This document shows positions 45,663-54,358 of a stretch of 64,000 bases of DNA, in pieces. This DNA comes from Parabacteroides sp. FAFU027 (lineage in GTDB: Bacteria; Bacteroidota; Bacteroidia; Bacteroidales; UBA7332): NCBI RefSeq assembly GCF_022808675.1, contig NZ_JAKZKV010000016.1:1-64000 (forward strand). Reading direction: 5' to 3'. Positions within the stretch are counted from its first letter, which is position 1. Each line of letters starts with the position of its first letter. Both the position numbers and the translations under genes were made by a program. The notes under the pieces are model-generated. The model searched no databases. It was not told where the DNA came from and saw only the letters and a program-made list of their open reading frames with translations.

Positions 45663-46769
45663 TCATTTCCATTCGAAGTAACAACTGATTGGGAAGTGAT
45701 CCGAAAGTTTAATCCTGTCTATTTTACATTTATAAGCCTTCAATGAAGGAGAATGTAGAATATGGTCTATTCGAAAATAGAAGTAGTTTTCATTATATGA
45801 AATGCCGGGGCCAAATCCGGTTTCTACGAAGGCATCTTTCAGATCCCCCTTTACTTTGTGATATGCGTAAGACAGCGGCCCATCGTTAAAGTCTCCGCAG
45901 ACTATCACATCATGCTCACAGTTGTCTATCGCCTCTCGCACTAATCTTGCCTGTTTTGCCCGTGTCTTGTAGGCCTGATCCATTTTTTGAATAATGATTT
46001 CGTTAAAGCGTTCGATATTTTCTGAAGATACATCTTTGATTACCTTTTTATAAGTCGAAATATCGTCTCCTGTGAATTTATTGGATTCCAGATGATTATT
46101 GATTACATCAAGCTTTCGGTCACCGATCTTGATGCAGTAATAGGCAGAGGCGTTATACTTGCTTTTATAGGGTATTTTATAGGAAGAAATAATGGGATAT
46201 TTAGAGAAACAGGCCAAACCACTGAAATTCCACCGGCTATCGACCGTAATGGTAAAGCGGTAATAGGGATAACCTTTGAAGGCTTTGAGGATGCCTTTCC
46301 GGTCAAGATAGCCATCGTTTTTACTCCACCCAAACTCCTGAATACAGATAATATCGGCATTTTGCTCCAGAATATATTTTATGGTCGGGTTAGGCGCATC
46401 TTCCGTATGAGTAACGTAATTAAACCCACGGACGTTATAGGACAAGATTTTGAGCGTCTTGGCAGGAAGCTCTTTATGAGCTTTGTGCATTGGAAAATAA
46501 ACCAAAAACTGCGGAAAGCTCAACAATACTCCCAGGAGAGAAAGGATCAGATATTTCTTCAGCCGAATTATCCAAAACAACAAAAAAGAGATATTTACCA
46601 AGAAAAAGACTGGAAACAAAAGGCTTACATAGGCAAACACCACTCCTTTTTCGGGAGAAATGCCGTCAGCGAAAGTAGCCATTACCAACGCAAAAAAGAA
46701 AAGAACATTCAACAGCAGCATCACTGCATGGAAAATACTCTTGATATGAAGTTCCTTTTTTATATCCAT
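45663..46769 (-). CDS. Membrane-anchored endonuclease/exonuclease/phosphatase family protein
   Basis: A 368-residue protein. Three membrane segments occupy about residues 10-95 (AVMLLLNVLFFFALVMATF, VVFAYVSLLFPVFFLVNISFLLFW, LILSLLGVLLSFPQFLVYF). The rest is an EEP domain: LKILSYNVRGFNYV, ADIICIQEFGW, VINNHLES, VIVCGDFNDGPLSYAY and KLSDHFPISCYFEW. The catalytic Asp-His pairs are present. It follows the rhomboid gene with no gap on the same strand, making a three-gene unit. Substrate unknown (nucleic acid or phospholipid). Confidence 0.87.
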   Translation of the reverse strand: MDIKKELHIKSIFHAVMLLLNVLFFFALVMATFADGISPEKGVVFAYVSLLFPVFFLVNISFLLFWIIRLKKYLILSLLGVLLSFPQFLVYFPMHKAHKELPAKTLKILSYNVRGFNYVTHTEDAPNPTIKYILEQNADIICIQEFGWSKNDGYLDRKGILKAFKGYPYYRFTITVDSRWNFSGLACFSKYPIISSYKIPYKSKYNASAYYCIKIGDRKLDVINNHLESNKFTGDDISTYKKVIKDVSSENIERFNEIIIQKMDQAYKTRAKQARLVREAIDNCEHDVIVCGDFNDGPLSYAYHKVKGDLKDAFVETGFGPGISYNENYFYFRIDHILHSPSLKAYKCKIDRIKLSDHFPISCYFEWK

Positions 46770-47645
46770 TTATTTTTTGCTGGCATCGAATAAGAATTTC
46801 TTTTCTTCAGTTGTCAGGCTCTCATAACCTGATTTTTTGAGCTTATCAAGGACCTCGTCAAGCTTTTTATTATCGTTGCTTCTTCGATTGCGATACTCCT
46901 GATCAGTTTCGGCCCGGTGATACTTTACTTTCATCCGCACCTTGGACTTTGGCTTGAATAATAAAACCAAAGCATCCATCACGTTATTGAAACCTTTGGT
47001 CAAATCGCGTCCCCGCTTATAGCTCAGGAAAAAGAAGTAACCAAGAAGAGCTCCCCCCAAGTGCGCAAAGTGCCCTCCGGAGTTGGCGGAGGTCATACTC
47101 AGTAAATCAATCAAAATGGTCGCCGCAGCTATGTATTTCAATTTAACGGAACCAATCAAAAACAATTGCACAGAAAAATCCGGAATCCGGAATGCCGTTG
47201 CAATCACAATAGCCATGATTGATGCTGACGCACCTTGAAGCAATCCTGCCTGATTGGCAAAAAAGGGCAATGTGTTATATACCACCAAAAACATCAGAGC
47301 ACCGGCCAGACCTCCTAAGAAATAGAGCGCCACCAACTGCTTTTCGGTAAATAACTGCAGAAAAAGCCCACCGAACCAATAGAGCCATAGCATATTAAAC
47401 AGGATATGGAAAAACTCCGTATGCAAAAACATGTACGAAATCAAGGTCCATGGACGGTACATTAACTCAATGGGCTGCGATGGAAGACTGAAGTAGAAGG
47501 AGAGGTCAATCGTACCCAGAAACAGGCGGTTGACCACCGAAAAAAGCCCTACAACGACAAACACAACCGCATTGGCAATGATAAAACGCTTCAACGCATT
47601 ACCATGCTTAAAATGAATCTTCAGTTCAGAAAAAAAACCGGCCAT
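46770..47645 (-). CDS. Rhomboid family intramembrane serine protease, distal copy
   Basis: A 291-residue membrane protein with a rhomboid core: LISYMFLHTEFFHILFNMLWLYWFG, the nucleophile motif GASAS with Ser140, and GGHFAHLGGALLGYFF with the catalytic His195. Six or more hydrophobic helices precede a C-terminal cytoplasmic tail of about 75 charged residues (RSNDNKKLDEVLDKLKKSG). Its start overlaps the end of the upstream rhomboid gene by 20 bp and its end touches the EEP gene. Confidence 0.9.
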   Translation of the reverse strand: MAGFFSELKIHFKHGNALKRFIIANAVVFVVVGLFSVVNRLFLGTIDLSFYFSLPSQPIELMYRPWTLISYMFLHTEFFHILFNMLWLYWFGGLFLQLFTEKQLVALYFLGGLAGALMFLVVYNTLPFFANQAGLLQGASASIMAIVIATAFRIPDFSVQLFLIGSVKLKYIAAATILIDLLSMTSANSGGHFAHLGGALLGYFFFLSYKRGRDLTKGFNNVMDALVLLFKPKSKVRMKVKYHRAETDQEYRNRRSNDNKKLDEVLDKLKKSGYESLTTEEKKFLFDASKK

Positions 47646-48327
47646 TCTGATTATCTTTTTGTTTCCAGTATCGAACTAAGAAATAACCAAACAACATCCC
47701 GCCGAGGTGGGCAAAGTGAGCTACATTGTCTGACGCAGAATTGTAAACCCCGCTGGTTAGCTCAATGATTCCGTAAATAATCATCATATACTTTGCCTTG
47801 ATGGGCACAGGGATAAACATCAGGAACAGGGGAGCATTAGGATAAAGCATTGCAAATGCCAGCAAAATTCCAAAGACAGCACCGGATGCTCCGATCGTAA
47901 TCATACCATTTAAAAGATTTCCAAGTGCCGCAATTTCCGACAAAGATGTCCCAAAGGCCATAAACCAGGTAATCTGCTGCACAATAGCCGCTCCAATTCC
48001 GGTTATGGTGTAGAAAATCAAAAAGCGCTTCGGTCCCCAGGTCGATTCCACAATACGGCCAAACATATAAACGGCAAACATATTGAAAAACAGATGCGTA
48101 AAACCAGCATGCATAAACATGTAAGTCACCATTTGGTAAGGTCGGAAATCCGGAGCCTGAATATAGTGCAATCCTAACCAATAGCTGATATCAATTGGTT
48201 CACCTATGCTGTTTCTCAAAATGGAAGGCAGAGTTATTGAAGCCAACCAACACAGCAGGTTTATTATGATCAGATTTTTTGTAACGGGAGGTATCCCATG
48301 CAGAAAGTCTCGCTTTGCGTTAAACAT
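47626..48327 (-). CDS. Rhomboid family intramembrane serine protease, proximal copy
   Basis: A 233-residue membrane protease. It has MVTYMFMHAGFTHLFFNMFAVYMFG, the nucleophile motif GASGA with Ser148, and VAHFAHLGGMLFGYF with His207. It is the first gene of the rhomboid-rhomboid-EEP unit. A CAAATTTA sequence (TAAATTTG on its strand) at 48350-48357 is the probable promoter. The two rhomboids share layout but differ in sequence, so the duplication is old. Confidence 0.92.
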   Translation of the reverse strand: MFNAKRDFLHGIPPVTKNLIIINLLCWLASITLPSILRNSIGEPIDISYWLGLHYIQAPDFRPYQMVTYMFMHAGFTHLFFNMFAVYMFGRIVESTWGPKRFLIFYTITGIGAAIVQQITWFMAFGTSLSEIAALGNLLNGMITIGASGAVFGILLAFAMLYPNAPLFLMFIPVPIKAKYMMIIYGIIELTSGVYNSASDNVAHFAHLGGMLFGYFLVRYWKQKDNQNGRFFF

Positions 48328-48472
48328 AATTTCAGGGTTCTATTTCTGGCAAATTTACTGATTTTCGCCCGAAATTGGCTTTACAACATACTTAAATAAG
48401 CTTTTAAAACCGCCCTTATGGATTTTTCATGAAATAATTAGCCAGACCTATTGCTTATGAGAATTTTAAACT

Positions 48473-48480
48473 TATATTTG
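48473..48480 (+). promoter_or_regulatory. -7 box of the HU gene
   Basis: TATATTTG followed by CAAAG, 45 bp before the HU ATG. It also shows that the longer frame starting at 48451 is not the real start. Confidence 0.55.
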
Positions 48481-48525
48481 CAAAGCTCAAAAAACTATTT
48501 TTTAACTCTAATCTATACTATTGTT

Positions 48526-48792
48526 ATGAACAAGCAAGAACTAATCGATGCAATGGCTGAAAAAGCCGGTATCTCAAAAGCAGACTCTAAAAAAGCATTA
48601 GACGCTTTCACAGCCGTTGTAGCTGAAGAATTAAAAAAAGAAGGTAAAGTAGCTTTAGTTGGCTTCGGTACATTCTCTGTTGTTGAAAAAAGCGCAAGAA
48701 CAGGTATCAACCCTGCCACTAAACAGCAAATTCAGATTGCCGCTAAGAAAGTTGCCAAATTCAAACCAGGTGCTGATTTGGACATCCAGTAA
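48526..48792 (+). CDS. HU family DNA-binding protein
   Basis: An 88-residue nucleoid protein that bends DNA as a dimer. MNKQELIDAMAEKAGISKADSKKALDAF forms the helical base. GFGTFSVVEKSARTGINPATKQQIQI is the DNA-embracing beta arm with the intercalating Pro in the INPATK turn. It ends AKKVAKFKPGADL. The start at 48526 gives the exact family length (about 90). It has its own promoter and terminator. Confidence 0.96.
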   Translation: MNKQELIDAMAEKAGISKADSKKALDAFTAVVAEELKKEGKVALVGFGTFSVVEKSARTGINPATKQQIQIAAKKVAKFKPGADLDIQ

Positions 48793-48812
48793 CCGGATAC
48801 AAAACTGAGAAA

Positions 48813-48851
48813 AAGAGGTGCAAGCTTTAGGATTGCACCTCTTTTTTTTTC
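48813..48851 (+). terminator. Terminator of the HU gene
   Basis: AAAGAGGTGCAA pairs perfectly with TTGCACCTCTTT, followed by a T-run. Confidence 0.9.
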
Positions 48852-48868
48852 CTCTGCTTTAAATATGC

Positions 48869-48876
48869 TATCTTTG
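48869..48876 (+). promoter_or_regulatory. argS: -7 box of argS
   Basis: TATCTTTG followed by GCAG, 170 bp before the argS ATG. The long leader contains no tRNA-like (T-box) core that I can recognise. Confidence 0.5.
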
Positions 48877-49045
48877 CAGCCAATTAAATAAAGAACAGAG
48901 CTTTAGTTACGCTGCGCAATAGAAAAAAGCCCCATCAATTTGAAAGAAGCCCGGCGCATTTCATTCTGCCTGTTCAAGACTCAAGACTATATAAATCAAC
49001 CATATAACATTGCGCATTTGCGTTTAATGCTAACGACAAATCACT

Positions 49046-50839
49046 ATGAGTATAGAGACAAAATTAGCAATCGCCGTAAGCGAAGCCATTCTGAAACTTT
49101 ACGGACAGAAAGTCAGCCTCACCCAGATTCAATTATCAAAAACCAAAAAAGAGTTTGAAGGACACCTGACTCTCGTTGTTTTCCCCTTTTTAAAGATATC
49201 AAAAAAAAATCCGGAACAAACCGCACAGGAAATCGGAGCCTACCTTCAGGAAAATGAGCCGGCAATAGCCGCTTTCAACGTAATCAAAGGTTTCCTTAAT
49301 CTGGTCATTGATGCGAAAGTGTGGATCAATCTGCTTCAAACCGTAGCCGATGACGACAAATTCGGCATCACTACCGCAGACGACAATTCTCCTCTGGTGA
49401 TGATTGAATACTCTTCACCAAATACAAATAAGCCGCTTCACCTCGGCCACGTCCGCAACAACCTTTTGGGATACAGTCTTTCCGAAATCCTGAAAGCAAA
49501 TGGAAACCGCGTAATAAAAACAAATATTGTCAACGACCGGGGTATCCATATCTGTAAATCAATGTTGGCCTGGAAAAAATACGGTAATGGTGAAACTCCG
49601 GCAAACAGCGGAATGAAAGGCGACCATTTGGTAGGCAAATACTACGTTGTTTTTGACAAAGAGTACAAAGCTCAAATCAAAGAACTCGTTGCAGCCGGAC
49701 AAACCGAAGAGGAGGCTAAGAAAAATGCCCCCCTAATGCTTGAAGCCCAGGAAATGCTCCGCCAATGGGAAGCCAATGACGCTGAAGTGGTAGAAATGTG
49801 GCGCATGATGAATGGCTGGGTATATGAAGGATTTGACACAACCTACAAAAAACTGGGCGTTGACTTCGACAAAATCTATTACGAATCAGAAACTTATATT
49901 GAAGGAAAGAACAAAGTACTGGAAGGCCTTGCCAATAGTGTTCTTTACCAGAAAGAAGATTCTTCGGTATGGGCAGACCTGACCGGAGAAGGCCTGGACC
50001 ACAAGCTTCTGCTTCGCGGTGACGGAACCTCTGTTTACATGACCCAGGATATTGGCACCGCAAAACTGCGTTACGATGATTACCCTATCAACAAAATGGT
50101 TTATGTGGTGGGCAACGAGCAAAACTACCACTTCCAGGTTTTAGCGATCCTGCTGGATAAACTGGGATTTGAATGGGGCAAGGAGCTTGTTCACTTCTCC
50201 TACGGTATGGTGGAACTACCTGAAGGTAAAATGAAATCACGCGAAGGAACAGTTGTAGATGCTGACGACCTGGTAGAAGAGATGGTAACCACAGCCCGCG
50301 AAACTTCACAGGAATTAGGCAAGCTCGACAACTGTACGACCGAAGAGGGCGAAAAAATCGCCTACACTGTCGGAATGGGTGCTTTGAAATATTTCATCCT
50401 CAAAGTTGACCCTCGCAAAAACATGACCTTCAACCCCAAGGAGTCTATTGACTTTAACGGAAACACCGGCCCGTTTATCCAATACACACATGCCCGCATC
50501 TGTTCTGTTTTACGTAAAGCAGAAGAACAGGGCATCCAGGTTGATCAGGCTATCAATAAAGATCTTACTCTTTCTGAAAAAGAACAGAACCTCATCCAGT
50601 TGATTGCCGAATACAAAAATGTGGTGAAAGAGGCCGGCAAAGAATATAGCCCGGCATTAATCGCCAACTACATTTACGACCTGGTAAAAGAGTACAACCA
50701 GTTCTACCACGACCATTCTATTCTTCGTGAAGAGAATGAGGCGTTGAGACATTTCCGTCTGGTACTGTCGAAAAATGTAGCTAAAATCATCAAATCAGGA
50801 ATGGGATTGTTAGGCATCGACGTACCGGAGCGCATGTAA
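49046..50839 (+). CDS. argS: Arginyl-tRNA synthetase
   Basis: A 597-residue class I synthetase. An Add1-type N-terminal domain (about residues 1-110) is followed by EYSSPNTNKPLHLGHVRNNLLG with the HxGH active-site motif. MSREGTVVDADDLV-type text (MKSREGTVVDADDL) replaces the KMSKS loop, as in many ArgRS. A C-terminal anticodon-binding DALR helix bundle ends MGLLGIDVPERM. FIQYTHARICSVLRKA is also typical. Single-gene unit with a long leader and a terminator at 50870-50922. Confidence 0.96.
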   Translation: MSIETKLAIAVSEAILKLYGQKVSLTQIQLSKTKKEFEGHLTLVVFPFLKISKKNPEQTAQEIGAYLQENEPAIAAFNVIKGFLNLVIDAKVWINLLQTVADDDKFGITTADDNSPLVMIEYSSPNTNKPLHLGHVRNNLLGYSLSEILKANGNRVIKTNIVNDRGIHICKSMLAWKKYGNGETPANSGMKGDHLVGKYYVVFDKEYKAQIKELVAAGQTEEEAKKNAPLMLEAQEMLRQWEANDAEVVEMWRMMNGWVYEGFDTTYKKLGVDFDKIYYESETYIEGKNKVLEGLANSVLYQKEDSSVWADLTGEGLDHKLLLRGDGTSVYMTQDIGTAKLRYDDYPINKMVYVVGNEQNYHFQVLAILLDKLGFEWGKELVHFSYGMVELPEGKMKSREGTVVDADDLVEEMVTTARETSQELGKLDNCTTEEGEKIAYTVGMGALKYFILKVDPRKNMTFNPKESIDFNGNTGPFIQYTHARICSVLRKAEEQGIQVDQAINKDLTLSEKEQNLIQLIAEYKNVVKEAGKEYSPALIANYIYDLVKEYNQFYHDHSILREENEALRHFRLVLSKNVAKIIKSGMGLLGIDVPERM

Positions 50840-50869
50840 TAGCGACACCAATTTTTACATCAAAATAAT

Positions 50870-50922
50870 AACAGGATTTTTGGGCTTGAGTCACTCGATG
50901 ACTAAACCCAAAAGTCCTGTTT
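50870..50922 (+). terminator. argS: Terminator of argS
   Basis: AACAGGA..TTTTGGG and CCCAAAA..TCCTGTT pair over a long loop, then T-run. Confidence 0.75.
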
Positions 50923-50967
50923 TTGTTTATATAACTAAAACAACAAACCCGATAAAATCAATTAAGT

Positions 50968-51837
50968 ATGGGAATGACAAAACAAATGATAGAAAACCTG
51001 GTCGCATTTCAGGTAAATGAAATCACAGAAAGCCTTGTCTACAGAAACCTATCAAAGCTCGAAAAGAATCCGGAAAACAAACGGGTACTGGAACATATCG
51101 CAAATGAAGAGCTCAAACACTACAAGGTGTTGAAACAATTTACCAACAAAGCACCTCTTCCCGATAAATTCAGGGTATGGAAGTTTACCCAAATTGCACG
51201 AATATTCGGCGTGACATTTGGTATCAAATTAATGGAAAAGGGCGAAGTACATGCCCAGTCAAATTACGGAGCATTCAAAGAATATCCGGAGTTGGTACAA
51301 ATTGCCACCGAGGAAGGTGTTCACGAAAAAGAGCTCATCAACATGATTGACGAAGAGCGCCTCAACTACATGGGTTCTGTGGTTCTGGGCCTTAACGATG
51401 CCCTCGTTGAACTAACCGGAGCATTGGCAGGATTCACCCTCGCCTTAAATAATCCGGGACTAATCGCACTGACAGGCAGTATTACCGGTATTGCCGCCGC
51501 ACTTTCTATGGCCTCATCCGAATACCTGTCAACCAAATCGGAAGGCGGAGGCAAAAGTGCAATAAAGGCTTCGGCTTATACCGGAACAGCTTACCTAATC
51601 ACTGTCATATTACTCATTCTACCGTTCCTACTTTTATCAAATGTCTTTCTATCATTGTCGATAACTATCGGAACAGCATTAGGTATAATCGCCGTGTTCA
51701 ATTACTACTATTCAGTTGCTAAAGATGAAAGCTTCAAACACCGCTTCCTGGAAATGGCCGCATTGAGCACATCCGTCGCGGGGATAAGCTTCCTGATCGG
51801 ATACCTTTTGAATAAATTTACCGGCATAAATGTTTGA
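50968..51837 (+). CDS. Ferritin-like/VIT1-CCC1 fusion (iron/manganese transporter family)
   Basis: A 289-residue protein. Residues about 1-130 are a rubrerythrin/ferritin-like helical bundle with the Glu-rich metal-binding pattern (HIANEELKHYKVL, and ATEEGVHEKELINMIDEERLNY). Residues about 135-289 are a CCC1/VIT1 transporter with five membrane segments (GSVVLGLNDALVELTGALAGFTLAL, MASSEYLSTKSEGG). The plant and yeast relatives move Fe2+ or Mn2+ into vacuoles; bacterial fusions with the ferritin-like domain are thought to export iron. It has its own terminator. Confidence 0.9.
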   Translation: MGMTKQMIENLVAFQVNEITESLVYRNLSKLEKNPENKRVLEHIANEELKHYKVLKQFTNKAPLPDKFRVWKFTQIARIFGVTFGIKLMEKGEVHAQSNYGAFKEYPELVQIATEEGVHEKELINMIDEERLNYMGSVVLGLNDALVELTGALAGFTLALNNPGLIALTGSITGIAAALSMASSEYLSTKSEGGGKSAIKASAYTGTAYLITVILLILPFLLLSNVFLSLSITIGTALGIIAVFNYYYSVAKDESFKHRFLEMAALSTSVAGISFLIGYLLNKFTGINV

Positions 51838-51847
51838 TCAAAATAAC

Positions 51848-51880
51848 AAAGCCTGACTCGTCAAAAAGTCAGGCTTTGTT
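51848..51880 (+). terminator. Terminator of the CCC1-like gene
   Basis: AAAGCCTGAC / GTCAGGCTTT stem followed by a T-rich tract. Confidence 0.8.
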
Positions 51881-51951
51881 ATTTTATGGACAAAAAAAAA
51901 GAGAATGTGTTCTTAGAACCATTCTCTTCAATGCCTTTTTGCGTCAGTAAA

Positions 51952-52131
51952 TTACTGAGCAGCAACAGCTGAATCAGCAGCAGCAGAATCAACAGCAACA
52001 GCAGTGTCAACTACAGCAGCAGTATCAACTGCAGTAGAATCAGCAGTAGCAGCTTTTTCAGCAGATTTGTTTCCGCAAGAAGCGAAAGAAACAGCAGCAA
52101 CAACAGCAAAGAACAATACTAACTTTTTCAT
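51952..52131 (-). CDS. Small Ala/Val/Asp-rich lipoprotein
   Basis: A 59-residue gene, too short for usual ORF limits. The start MKKLVLFFAVVAAVSFASC is a lipoprotein signal with the acylated Cys at position 19, followed by GNKSAEKAA and then a low-complexity tail of repeated VDTA, VDSA and ADSA units. The mature peptide of about 41 residues has no Cys or aromatic residue and should be flexible. A TAACTTTG promoter box at 52185-52192 (minus strand) lies 54 bp upstream. Small lipoproteins with this signal and tail are, to my memory, frequent in Bacteroidales; function unknown. Confidence 0.8.
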   Translation of the reverse strand: MKKLVLFFAVVAAVSFASCGNKSAEKAATADSTAVDTAAVVDTAVAVDSAAADSAVAAQ

Positions 52132-52184
52132 TTCTTTTAATTTTGAAAGTAAAACAATTAATTGTTTGTTTGATTAAAACGATG

Positions 52185-52192
52185 CAAAGTTA
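52185..52192 (-). promoter_or_regulatory. -7 box of the small lipoprotein gene
   Basis: CAAAGTTA on the plus strand, which is TAACTTTG on the minus strand. Confidence 0.5.
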
Positions 52193-52297
52193 TGGAGAAA
52201 TCAAATACGTTGTACCACTTTCAATCTTTTTTTTTTCAAAAAAATCATCCGGCAAAATATCCAGCTGATATACAACGATTTATAAGGCGATATTTTT

Positions 52298-53974
52298 TCA
52301 GGATTTTACGGTAATCTGACTATATAAATAGCGTTTTATACTGCGTTTCGGGGTCTTTTCGAACTCCGTAGGATAAAGAATAATCTCTGCTATGTTTTCG
52401 TAAGCAGCGGTCATCTTATTCAAATGCTTTCGATTCTCCTCCATTATAGCCTTTAATCTGCCGGTTTCCAACCCCATAGCATTCATGGTTTCATAATCAG
52501 GATAGACTAAAGCTATAAGTCGGCCCTCTTTCTCCATTACCAGACTTTCCATCACGCAAGGGAGATTATTTAGCTTAGCCTCAATCTCTTCCGGATAAAT
52601 ATTCTGGCCACTGGAACCAAGAATCATAGACTTACTACGGCCACGGATAAAGACGTTATTATCTGCATCGATTGTCCCGACATCTCCGGTATGCAGCCAG
52701 CCATCAGAATCAAGTACCGCACGGGTTGCCTCTTCGTTTTTATAATAGCCACTCATCACGTTTTCACCTTTCACCCAAATCTCACCCGGAATATGATAAG
52801 GGTCTTCCGACTCAATCTTTATTTCCATCAGGCCCGGCAATACTTTACCGGCTGACTGGGGAACAAATTCCCGCCATGGCGAATAGCTAATCAACGGTGC
52901 GCATTCGGTCATACCATACCCTACGGTGAAGGGTAGCTTTATTTTTCTCAGGAAACTCTCCACCTCATAGTTCAGGGGAGCGCCGCCGATGACCAACTCC
53001 GTCATTTCCCCGCCAAATGCTTCAAGTAATGAGTTACGGATTTTTGCGTAAACTCTTTCTCTAAGATAAGGTATCGCCAATGCCATACGGACCGGTTTCT
53101 TCGAAATCGTCGGCAGAATCTGATTCCTGTATATCTTTTCGATAATCAGGGGAACGCAAAGAATCAAATTCGGATGAACCTCGGCAAAGGCCTTAAGCAG
53201 AACCTTGGGTGAGGGTATTTTCCCTAACAGCGTCACGTGGCCGCCAATAGCCAACGGTGTAAGGAAATCGAAAGCACAGCCGTAAGCGTGAGCCAACGGC
53301 AGGAACGAAACACACCGGCTTCCCCTGAAGTGCATGTCCAAGTCAATCGCAAAGGTTACATTTCCCGCCAGATTATTACCCGTCAGCATCACACCCTTGC
53401 TAAATCCGGTCGTTCCGGAAGTGTAGTTTATCAAGACAACCTTATCGTTGGGAATGCGGGGATAGCGTACATGCTCTGGCTTAAAGCCGTCAGGATAATG
53501 CTTTTGCATCTCCTCATCCAGCGAATTCAGGACTTTCTGAGTATGTTCGCCAGGCTGGTGGTGCAAGCACCGCATTCTATCCAGGGAAAACACGCATCGC
53601 ACGTTTTCCATTTTATTTCCTTCAAGATTTTCCCAGATATTGTCTGCCGCAAAGAGCAGTACCGAATCGGAGTGGTTGACTATGTGGTGGACATCATTCG
53701 AATTGAAATCCTGCAAAATAGGGACAATCACCGCACCATAAGTAATAGCAGCCAGATAGGTGATACACCAGCGGGTATTATTTTTTCCAATCAAAGCGAT
53801 TTTATCGCCATGATGGACATTCAGTTTGTGGAAAAGATAGTGAAGACGGGTGACTTCGTAAGCCACTTCTCCGAAAGTAAATGTTTTGTCTTCACCGTAA
53901 TCGGTCAATGCTTTTAAGTCCCAGTTATCCTGGAAGCTTTGCTCGAATAGTTTGATAAAATTCCGCTCAATCAT
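52298..53974 (-). CDS. Long-chain acyl-CoA synthetase-like AMP-dependent ligase
   Basis: A 558-residue adenylate-forming enzyme, probably a fatty acid:CoA ligase. The AMP-binding signature VVLINYTSGTTGFSKGVMLT is complete. VGYGMTECAPLISYS, DGWLHTGDVGTIDADNNVFIRGR and the C-terminal Lys in EFEKTPKRSIKRYLY mark the standard motifs. The start at 53974 is supported by a TATTTTTG box at 53998-54005. It is the last gene before the inserted element. Confidence 0.9.
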   Translation of the reverse strand: MIERNFIKLFEQSFQDNWDLKALTDYGEDKTFTFGEVAYEVTRLHYLFHKLNVHHGDKIALIGKNNTRWCITYLAAITYGAVIVPILQDFNSNDVHHIVNHSDSVLLFAADNIWENLEGNKMENVRCVFSLDRMRCLHHQPGEHTQKVLNSLDEEMQKHYPDGFKPEHVRYPRIPNDKVVLINYTSGTTGFSKGVMLTGNNLAGNVTFAIDLDMHFRGSRCVSFLPLAHAYGCAFDFLTPLAIGGHVTLLGKIPSPKVLLKAFAEVHPNLILCVPLIIEKIYRNQILPTISKKPVRMALAIPYLRERVYAKIRNSLLEAFGGEMTELVIGGAPLNYEVESFLRKIKLPFTVGYGMTECAPLISYSPWREFVPQSAGKVLPGLMEIKIESEDPYHIPGEIWVKGENVMSGYYKNEEATRAVLDSDGWLHTGDVGTIDADNNVFIRGRSKSMILGSSGQNIYPEEIEAKLNNLPCVMESLVMEKEGRLIALVYPDYETMNAMGLETGRLKAIMEENRKHLNKMTAAYENIAEIILYPTEFEKTPKRSIKRYLYSQITVKS

Positions 53975-53997
53975 CGCACACTTATATTACATCTGTG

Positions 53998-54005
53998 CAA
54001 AAATA
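53998..54005 (-). promoter_or_regulatory. -7 box of the acyl-CoA synthetase gene
   Basis: CAAAAATA on the plus strand is TATTTTTG on the minus strand, 24 bp before the ATG. Confidence 0.5.
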
Positions 54006-54080
54006 AGGCATAAAAGCCGGTTTTATTTCGCAGAAGGTGCATTTATGTTCTAAAACAGATAGTCCGGATGAAGGGGGAAC

Positions 54081-54302
54081 TTATTTCCTGAATACAAAAT
54101 AGACCGCCATCACGATGCAGACAAGTGCTGCCAGATGGTTCCATTTCAGCGTCTCATTCTTAAAAGCAAATGTGGAAAATGCCACAAACACAATCAGTGT
54201 TATCACCTCCTGAATCACCTTCAGCTGCATCAAGCTGAAAGGGCCGCCGTTTTCACGGAAGCCGAGGCGGTTGGCTGGAACCTGCAGGATGTATTCGAAT
54301 AT
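54081..54302 (-). pseudogene. DUF486/DMT-family membrane protein gene, 5' part removed by the element
   Basis: The minus strand reads about 73 codons to a stop at 54081: FEYILQVPANRLGFRENGG, then FSLMQLKVIQEVITLIVF, FAFKNETLKWNHLAAL and VMAVYFVFRK. This is the conserved C-terminal two-thirds of the DUF486 (DMT) family, normally about 110-120 residues with four membrane helices. No start codon exists upstream in this frame and the similarity ends at IFEY, right where the recombinase region begins. The missing N-terminal part should lie at the other end of the element, outside the window. Confidence 0.85.
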
Positions 54303-54325
54303 CTTGTCATTATAACCCCTATTAT
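54291..54325. other. Putative left attachment-site junction (attL) of a serine-recombinase element
   Basis: The DUF486 coding similarity stops at about 54300-54305, and the recombinase promoter starts at 54326. The junction contains the short palindrome ATTCGAAT (54293-54300). The crossover dinucleotide cannot be fixed without the other end. Confidence 0.6.
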
Positions 54326-54333
54326 TATATTTG
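54326..54333 (+). promoter_or_regulatory. -7 box of the recombinase gene
   Basis: TATATTTG followed by CACTG, 26 bp before the recombinase ATG. It lies immediately inside the element. Confidence 0.5.
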
Positions 54334-54358
54334 CACTGTAAATCAAAATATAAGAGCT

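Noticed and set aside
48877-49045. T-box or arginine leader before argS
   Set aside because: The leader is long and has an Arg-Arg pair in a short frame, but no specifier loop, T-box core or terminator/antiterminator pair is visible.
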